NCBI RefSeq assembly: GCF_000002425.4
Contig: NC_037253.1
Location: 17,562,407 to 17,626,406 of the forward strand
DNA: 64,000 nt
Direction of reading: 5' to 3'
Source of the DNA: Physcomitrium patens
Lineage: Eukaryota > Streptophyta > Bryopsida > Funariales > Funariaceae
Shown here: piece by piece, positions 56,829 to 64,000 of the stretch
Layout: every line of letters starts with the position of its first letter
How positions within the stretch are numbered: position 1 is the stretch's first letter
Position numbers and translations under genes: made by a program
The notes under the pieces: generated by a model
The model's database searches: none
Seen by the model: the letters and a program-made list of their open reading frames with translations, nothing else
What the model was told of the DNA's origin: nothing

Positions 56829-58373
56829 ATGGGTAAGGAGAAGGTCCACATCAACATCGTGGTCATCGGCCATGTCGACTCCGGCAAGTCGACGACCACT
56901 GGGCACCTTATCTACAAGTTGGGAGGTATCGACAAGCGTGTGATCGAGCGTTTCGAGAAGGAGGCGGCGGAGATGAACAAGCGTTCGTTCAAGTACGCGT
57001 GGGTGCTGGACAAGCTGAAGGCAGAGCGCGAGCGTGGTATCACGATCGATATCGCGTTGTGGAAGTTCGAGACCGTGAAGTACTACTGCACTGTTATCGA
57101 CGCGCCCGGACATCGCGATTTCATCAAGAACATGATCACGGGAACGTCGCAGGCGGACTGTGCCGTGCTGATCATCGACTCGACGACGGGAGGGTTCGAG
57201 GCCGGTATCTCGAAGGATGGGCAGACGCGTGAACACGCACTGCTGGCGTTCACTTTGGGAGTGAAGCAGATGATTTGCTGCTGCAACAAGGTGGGTTCGG
57301 GGGCATTTTGGTTGAGGTTGGGGGGTAGGGACATGGTATGGGAGCGGGGCGCGGTGGTGGCATTGGGTTGCGTTATGGACATGGCGTGGGTAATGTCGGG
57401 GGCAGACGAGTGGGGTAAGGGGTAGGGTTTTTTGCGTGCATTTTTGGGGGGCAGTGAGGTGGGCTGATGTTGGTGATGTGGAGGGTGGCAGATGGACGCG
57501 ACGACCCCGAAGTACAGCAAGGCCCGATTTGAGGAGATCAGCAAGGAGGTGTCGGCGTACCTGAAGAAGGTGGGGTACAACCCGGACAAGATTCCGTTCG
57601 TGCCGATCTCAGGGTTCGAGGGTGACAACATGATCGAGAGGTCGACGAACCTGGACTGGTACAAGGGTCCGACTCTGTTGGAGGCGTTGGACAACGTGTC
57701 GGAGCCGAAGAGGCCATCTGACAAGCCTCTGAGGCTGCCGCTTCAGGACGTGTACAAGATTGGAGGCATTGGAACTGTGCCAGTGGGACGGGTGGAGACG
57801 GGAATCATCAGGCCGGGCATGTTGGTGTGCTTCGCACCGACGGGACTGACGACTGAGGTGAAGTCTGTGGAGATGCACCACGAGTCGATGCCCGAGGCAC
57901 ACCCGGGTGACAACGTTGGGTTCAACGTGAAGAATGTGGCGGTGAAGGACCTGAAGAGAGGGTACGTGGCCTCAGACTCGAAGAATGACCCTGCAAAGGA
58001 GGCAGCAAACTTTACGGCGCAGGTTATCATCATGAACCACCCGGGACAGATCGGTAACGGTTATGCGCCAGTGCTGGATTGCCACACGTCGCACATTGCG
58101 GTGAAGTTTGCGGAGATCTTGACGAAGGTGGACAGGCGATCGGGTAAGGAGCTGGAGAAGGAGCCGAAGTTTTTGAAGAACGGAGACGCAGGGTTCGTGA
58201 AGATGATTCCGACGAAGCCGATGACGGTGGAGACGTTCGCGGAGTACCCACCATTGGGACGGTTCGCGGTGCGGGACATGAGGCAGACGGTGGCTGTGGG
58301 TGTCATCAAGGCTGTGGAGAAGAAGGAGCCAACTGGTGCCAAGGTGACCAAGGCCGCCGCCAAGAAGAAGTGA
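56829..58373 (+). CDS. EF1A: Translation elongation factor eEF1A, copy 2 (two coding exons)
   Basis: Exons 56829-57290 and 57492-58373 join to 447 codons plus TGA; the protein is identical to copy 1. It has the same GTPase motifs and the same phase-0, 201-bp intron between NK and MD. DNA differs from copy 1 only at 56873 (His CAT instead of CAC) and in the stop codon (TGA instead of TAA), from where the 3' flanks are unrelated. Same orientation, 42.8 kb downstream of copy 1. Different promoters and UTRs mean the two genes are probably regulated separately while making the same protein. Confidence 0.97.
57291..57491 (+). other. Coding intron of eEF1A copy 2
   Basis: 201 bp, GT-AG, identical to 14446-14646 as far as I can see. 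Confidence 0.93.
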
Positions 58374-59240
58374 GGGGTTGGGTTTTAGTCGGTGACATAA
58401 TTTATTTGTTCGATGCCGCCTCTGGCGTCGGCACTTCTCGAGCTTGTTTATGCCGTTTTCTTTGGGTGGAATGGCAGCGCTGTTAATTGGTTATCTGCAC
58501 TGCACTGCGTCTCGTTTTTTGTATCCAACTGTATCTTTATATTGTTTGCTTGTTGTCTGAACATGTTTTTGTTCGGTGCTCCTTGCGTGCTGGTGTGACA
58601 GTCTGAAATGTGTTCTGTCTAACCGTAATTCCATTTCTTAGTTACTTCTACCCCTCATTTGTCATGGCACTTAGATGTATGTTCAATATTATCAATGTTA
58701 AGTAGTTTTCATCTTAACAAGGAATATAAGAAATCAGGGTGAAGATGAAATAACAAGGTGCCCATCCGCGTCGTCTGTGCTGATTTTGAAGCACATATCT
58801 GTAATATCTGTTAGAACATGGTAGTACATTTCCAAAGGACATACCCTCGAGAAGTAGAACTTCGGCTTCACAATAGATAGGGAACGTAACTTGCGCTCTC
58901 TTGCACATCTAAATCTCGGTCAGAGTGCGTTTGGACAGTATTGTGGGAATGGTGATCAGTAATGTTGGAATCTGGCACTTATATCCTGTACGGCTTTGCT
59001 CGCAAATGATACGTCTTGTCGCTGCCAATAAGGGGATTCTGACTAAAGGTCTTCGTGAAACCAAATATCACAGATCATTCAGAACGTCACCTCCCGAAAT
59101 ATCACTGATATTTTGGTGATTTGGAAACGACATCCTGCTGTGTTGTATGGAGTCAAAGAAGGAAGAAATCTGAGGCAAGTTTCGCAGTTTTTGTTATTGC
59201 AGTTGCCCCTTTATTGATACTTCACGAGACTCTCTTTAAA
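58374..59240 (+). other. 3' UTR and downstream flank of eEF1A copy 2
   Basis: Moderate GC with T-rich, TGT-rich stretches at 58400-58620, as in plant 3' UTRs. 58700-59200 is non-repetitive and without a long open frame. From about 59230 the base composition falls back to AT-rich. Confidence 0.5.
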
Positions 59241-60036
59241 TAATTAATTGAATTGTCTTTTACCTTGATAGTGAGTGTTTTTTTTAATACCAAAAATGTT
59301 TCATTTTTATTTATATTTTACTTTTTATAAATTGCTATTATTAGTACAAGCTTAGAATTGCACATAATTTTTGAAGCATTGACAAACTATTGAAATATTC
59401 AAAAAATTTAAGTTTAGTTCCATTTATCTACCAAAGCTTGTAAGCTATAATGCACCTTAGTTGTTCTAGAAATTCTACATAAAGTATCAAACTTTGGTAT
59501 ATATATATATATATATATATATTGTTAAAATAAAAGAGCTTATGAAGTTTATGTCCTTTTAATTTTTTTATAGATAAATCTTCTTTTAGAATTAGTTACA
59601 GTATTTTTTAGATTTGCATTCTAGTTGAGGTAGTTTCGGTAAGGGTAAGTACCAATTGCATAATAATTGTAAATTGGATAATTTCAGAGGCTACATGACA
59701 ATAATATTGCAAGATAGGTGATCCATTATTGATCCAATACACAATGGCAACATGCATTTTAGAGCTATTAGTCATATGTGACCTTCTAAAATCCATATCA
59801 ATTCAATTTTAAATACATACATTTATACATAAATTTTTCTTACTAAAACATGTAAAAGTGCTTCTATCCACTATCTATTCTTTGAACAAAGTATTTTTTT
59901 GAAAACAATATGATTTTTTGAAATAATTTCTTTGATACTAGTTTTTTAACTACCTACTTCTAGAAAACAATTTCATTGAAAGTACTATGCACATCTCATT
60001 GCACTAGGCTTTTGCATAGATGTGTTCAACTTAAGA

Positions 60037-60068
<32 letters not shown>

Positions 60069-60724
60069 TTCCCAAAAGTTAGAAGTTAGAAGTAGGAATT
60101 GTGCCAAAGATAAGTCTTACAATGCCTTTTGGACAATACCAAAAAGAAATTTTTCCTTCAACTTTAAATTTTACAATCTCCCACATGCAATGACCTTACC
60201 ACCTAAGATTTGGTAGACTCATTCTAATATTAGTTAGGAATAAGATCTTATAATTGAAAGTATTAAAGATGCCAAAAAAATCTTTGAAAATCATTTTTTT
60301 AAAAGGTTTTTTTTTTTTTTTTTTTTTTTTTGGCAGTTTTGGAGTTTAAAAGGCAACTTAAGAAACTTTAGGAGTTAAATAAGTACAATCAATTTTATTA
60401 CAACAACCTTCTAATTTTATTATTATTAGTATAATCATTTTTTTGTTTATATCATTGCAAGTTTTTTTTTTTTATATATACATCCATTGAATGTTAATCA
60501 TTGTTATATTTTATCAATATATTATATTATATTTTTAGTTTTATTAATTTAAAAAATTAATGTTGGATTATTTAATTTTATTTAATTTTATTGCTATATT
60601 GCATGTTTTTTTTATAACTTTTCAAGAATAATAATATAAATTATATAAATTTGAGCTTATAAGAGCAATGATTTAAAAGAAATTAAATAATTTACATTAT
60701 TTTGTAATTTCATTAAGATATCTT

Positions 60725-60760
<36 letters not shown>

Positions 60761-61079
60761 ATTATAACAGCAATGCTGATTTTTTATTTTATATAAGCAA
60801 GTTTATTATTATTAAGAATATATATTTTTTTAAAGGTACATTTTACTATTGTTTAATAGTACAAATTATATCTTGAAACTATGAAGGAGAAATATTTATA
60901 CATAAATTGTAATCACAAGAACTATGTTAGATATGAAAGATAAGGTTACATTACACAATTGCTAATTTTTTAGCCTTTTTTTTGGAAAACTATTCATGAA
61001 CAAATTGGATTTACTTTCTTTTAAACTACGTTTTGTCAAAGACATGAATCTCAAAGAAAGAAAATTCAATATACTCTTG
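59241..61079. other. AT-rich region without a recognisable gene
   Basis: Simple repeats: TA run 59500-59522, A-run 60044-60067, T-run 60308-60331, TA run 60729-60759. The end (about 60990-61079) is leader sequence of the adjoining minus-strand LTR. No coding domain found. Confidence 0.5.
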
Positions 61080-61573
61080 TGTAATTTGAAGAGATTACAA
61101 AGTCACTTAAAGATGGTAATGTATTGAATCAGAATGGCTATTGCCAAAAATAAGAAGACTAGAAAGTCTTAAAACAAGACTATGAATTAGAAATGCACTG
61201 ACAAGAGTAAAAAAGGCTTCTTTCTTGCTTCTATATATACTCTCTAACTAGGAGCTATGTGGTGATATTCTATTAGACCTCTAATATGTTGACTTTGCTT
61301 AACACATGTCTTAACTTGCAAGCCAAGCTAATTATAAGTGCACCACATAATTAACTTAATTCATAAGCTACTAATATGTGTAACATGTGGTTAACTTCTT
61401 AACCAAGTTTCTAGCCTATCAATCAATCACAAACATGTGTAAAATCAATACTGCCTCTACAAAGCTTTTATAAAGCTTTTTTAGAAGATATTATGAAATT
61501 AATCTATTTTTATCTAATTCTCAATAATCATATAGATAATTATTGGAATAAATATATATATATATCTATGACA
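61080..61573 (-). repeat. Gypsy LTR (minus strand) with self-primer and PBS
   Basis: 494 bp, minus strand TGTCATAG...AATTACA. TATA box (minus) from 61239; start motif ACTCTTGTCAG on the minus strand, 61208-61198, again at +31. Directly behind the LTR, at 61079-61073 (minus), CAAGAGT pairs with the motif's first 7 nt, or 8 if the last LTR base is included. About 80 nt of leader follows, without gag; probably a truncated 5' end. Confidence 0.75.
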
Positions 61574-64000
61574 CTTTTTAAATTAAAGCATAGAGTTCTA
61601 AAATATGCAAAAATAAAGAAATTTATCCTTTCCATAAAATATTTTATTTGATTTTGAATCAAACACTAAAGATAATATTCAATAATCTAAATTAAATTAG
61701 ATAGCTTATCTTCACTCCATTTATAAAAATTACTTCCTATTAAGATAATTTTTTTACATACAATGTTTTTGTTATCAATATCTTCTATTAAAAATTTATT
61801 ATATTGTGTGGGCATATGTATATATATATTTATTGGTTTATAATACGTAGCTTCAAATTTAATATTTTAATCTTCAATTCCAACTTTCTAGCTTTGAATT
61901 CATTGAAATGTTTAGAATATGTAATTTTATATACTTAAAATTCAATAAAAATTAGTTGTTAAATTTGATGTGATTTCAGAAATAGGCAAATCAATTTAAA
62001 TATAATACTTTAGAAGATATAATAGGCTAGGCTACATTAACCTTTATTAAAATAATAAAAAAAACCATCAATTTTTTTTATCATGTATAATTGCTCTAAA
62101 TATAATTTCAAAAAAATTGTTCCAATTTTTTTGTTTAAAAACTATCTTAATATATCTTTATTGTTAATTGACTATCAGGTTTTTTTTGATATTTTCTATA
62201 ATATATTTAAATGTATATGAAAATTTATGAAAATAAAATTTTGTACGTAAATACCAATAATTTAGAAATTATATTTAATTAATACTATTATTCGGCTTAA
62301 ATAATAAAAATTTAGGAATATTGTGTGAAATATCAAAAGTCAAAACATCTCTCTTTTTCTCTCTCTATATATAAAATTTAATTTTTAATTTTTAATTTTT
62401 ATATTTATATAGTATATTTTATAAAATATTAATAATAAGTTTATTTATTAGTTATATATAAAATATTAAAAAATATAGTAATTTATAGTGAAGTATTTTA
62501 ATATCAAATTACTACATTAATTTTAATATTGCCATCAACATTGAGTTTTTTAGCAAGAGTTCATACTCTGCGAAGTAATCATTACTTTAATTTTGATTAC
62601 ATCAAATTAATTCAAAGCAACATCCATTTTTTGGATTGTGCTCTAATATGTTTATATGTATGTGCATGTATATATATATATATATATATATATCTTTGAA
62701 ATTTACACATATAAATACTTTGGCATATTCAATGACAGGGTTAAAATTTGAAACATATACCTTTAGAGCAAGCAAGTGGATGAAAGTTATGTATCAATTT
62801 TTCAAACACTGCGATGAAAAGTTAAAAATGTAAAAATATATTTAAAACTCAAGTATGGGATTTGCATAGCAATGTCCATAATTAGATCAAATTTTAGATA
62901 TATTTTTTTGCTTATGCATCATATTACATGTAAGTCTATAGATTAAAATTGTATTCATGTTAGACTTACTTTAAGAGATAAAAAATATTTCATTTGAAGA
63001 AAAAAGTCAAATATTTCAATCATAAATGACACAATATTATTTGTGTATGTCATTACAATAAGCAAATTGAAACTTAAGGTTTTTGGATGATACTTCATCT
63101 GTAATGATATTTCAAAGTATCACATGATATTTCAAAATATTACTTAATTTTGAAATTAACATATCATAAGAATGATGTATATAATATCACAAATCATGTG
63201 ACTCACATCAATTCTTTGCACCAATTGATTCTGTACTACACCACAACATTCAATTCTCTAGTCTTTGCACTTCCAAAAATTTGAAATCCTAAATTTCTTT
63301 CATTTTATACTACATTGTAACCTTTTCTCTTAACTTTGCTCCAAAAATGATAATTCTAAATTTTTTGAATTATATACTATATTACAACCTCACAATGTCT
63401 CGATGCTTCAAAAAAAAAATAACAAATCCTTTGTGACTTAGAAATATTTATTAATAAAATATTTGAAGAACAATGCAATAAAATTAAAAATAATTTGAAG
63501 AAAACTACTTCAAATTTGAAGATGCAAAAGAATTTTTGATGGTTTATGGTACAATCAAGAATTTTTCATATATATATTCACCCAAAATATTGTATCTAAA
63601 TAGACTCATTGAATTATCAATTATTTTATATTTGAGACTTATGTCCAATTTTGACAAATCATAAGAATGTCAAAGAAGGGCTTTTAGATGGTGCTTTCAA
63701 CCATAAAAAACCACCCCATTTTTTGGAGCAAGAGTTGTTATCTACAAGGAAAAATTGCTAGGCAATTGTATGTAGGATTGGAGTATCTTAGATCATATAA
63801 GAATGAAACTAGTATTAAGAGATTAAAAAGGGCTTGGAATATTGGCAACATCACAATATATACATTTATAATATAAGTAATTGAAGCAATTTTTTCAATC
63901 AAATAACAATATTTGCAATGACTAAATATTTTCCAAAGGCTTCAAATTAGCTAGTCATTTAGTCTCTTAGAGCTTGGCAATTGTATCAAATTTATTGACA
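61574..64000. other. AT-rich region without a recognisable gene
   Basis: Very AT-rich with a TA run at 62668-62693. Only short open frames without recognisable domains (for example 63688-63876). Nothing else can be supported. Confidence 0.5.

Noticed and set aside
63688-63876. 62-codon open frame near the window end
   Set aside because: No recognisable domain, short, in AT-rich DNA without supporting signals.

Overview
The window looks like nuclear DNA of a streptophyte, most likely a land plant. Two genes encode a 447-residue eEF1A of plant type. Both have a leader intron in the 5' UTR and a coding intron that splits the NKMD motif. They sit in GC-rich islands within very AT-rich DNA crowded with LTR retrotransposons (chromodomain Ty3/gypsy and Ty1/copia). 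I cannot place the species. I see no bacterial-type operons, CRISPR array, tRNA or rRNA genes.

Layout: (1) 1-874, AT-rich, no gene. (2) 875-12716, an old decayed gypsy element (F, +) split by a younger gypsy element C (-, 2718-8875, TSD CTTTC). (3) 12717-16576, island 1 with eEF1A copy 1 (13984-15528, +). (4) 16577-19696, the 3' half of a decayed copia element (-). (5) 19697-30596, decayed gypsy element G (+), carrying three long LTR insertions of a second family (R1-R3). (6) 30597 to about 50050, gypsy element D of another chromovirus lineage (+). D's RNase H region was hit twice, 11 nt apart: by gypsy element A (33774-46171, TSD GGCAT) and by solo LTR R4 (46188-47894, TSD ACGT). A is itself split by the youngest element B (37637-43649, TSD GTATG). 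(7) 50050 to about 51060, the 5' end of a copia element (-). (8) 51066-53358, a gypsy 3' end with a 1.36 kb insertion in its LTR. (9) 53359-55955, AT-rich. (10) 55956 to about 59240, island 2 with eEF1A copy 2 (56829-58373, +). (11) 59240-64000, AT-rich, with one gypsy solo LTR (-).

Main observations. A, B, C and their relatives seem to prime reverse transcription on their own transcript, as Tf1/sushi elements do. An 11-nt motif lies 31 nt downstream of the LTR TATA box, and its exact reverse complement sits 3 nt after the LTR. The same family carries an extra sense ORF between pol and the polypurine tract. The two eEF1A genes are identical over about 1.55 kb, intron included, except for one synonymous base and the stop codon, while their flanks are unrelated; this suggests gene conversion. 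A copia remnant has a primer-binding site matching the anticodon arm of initiator tRNA-Met (half-tRNA priming).
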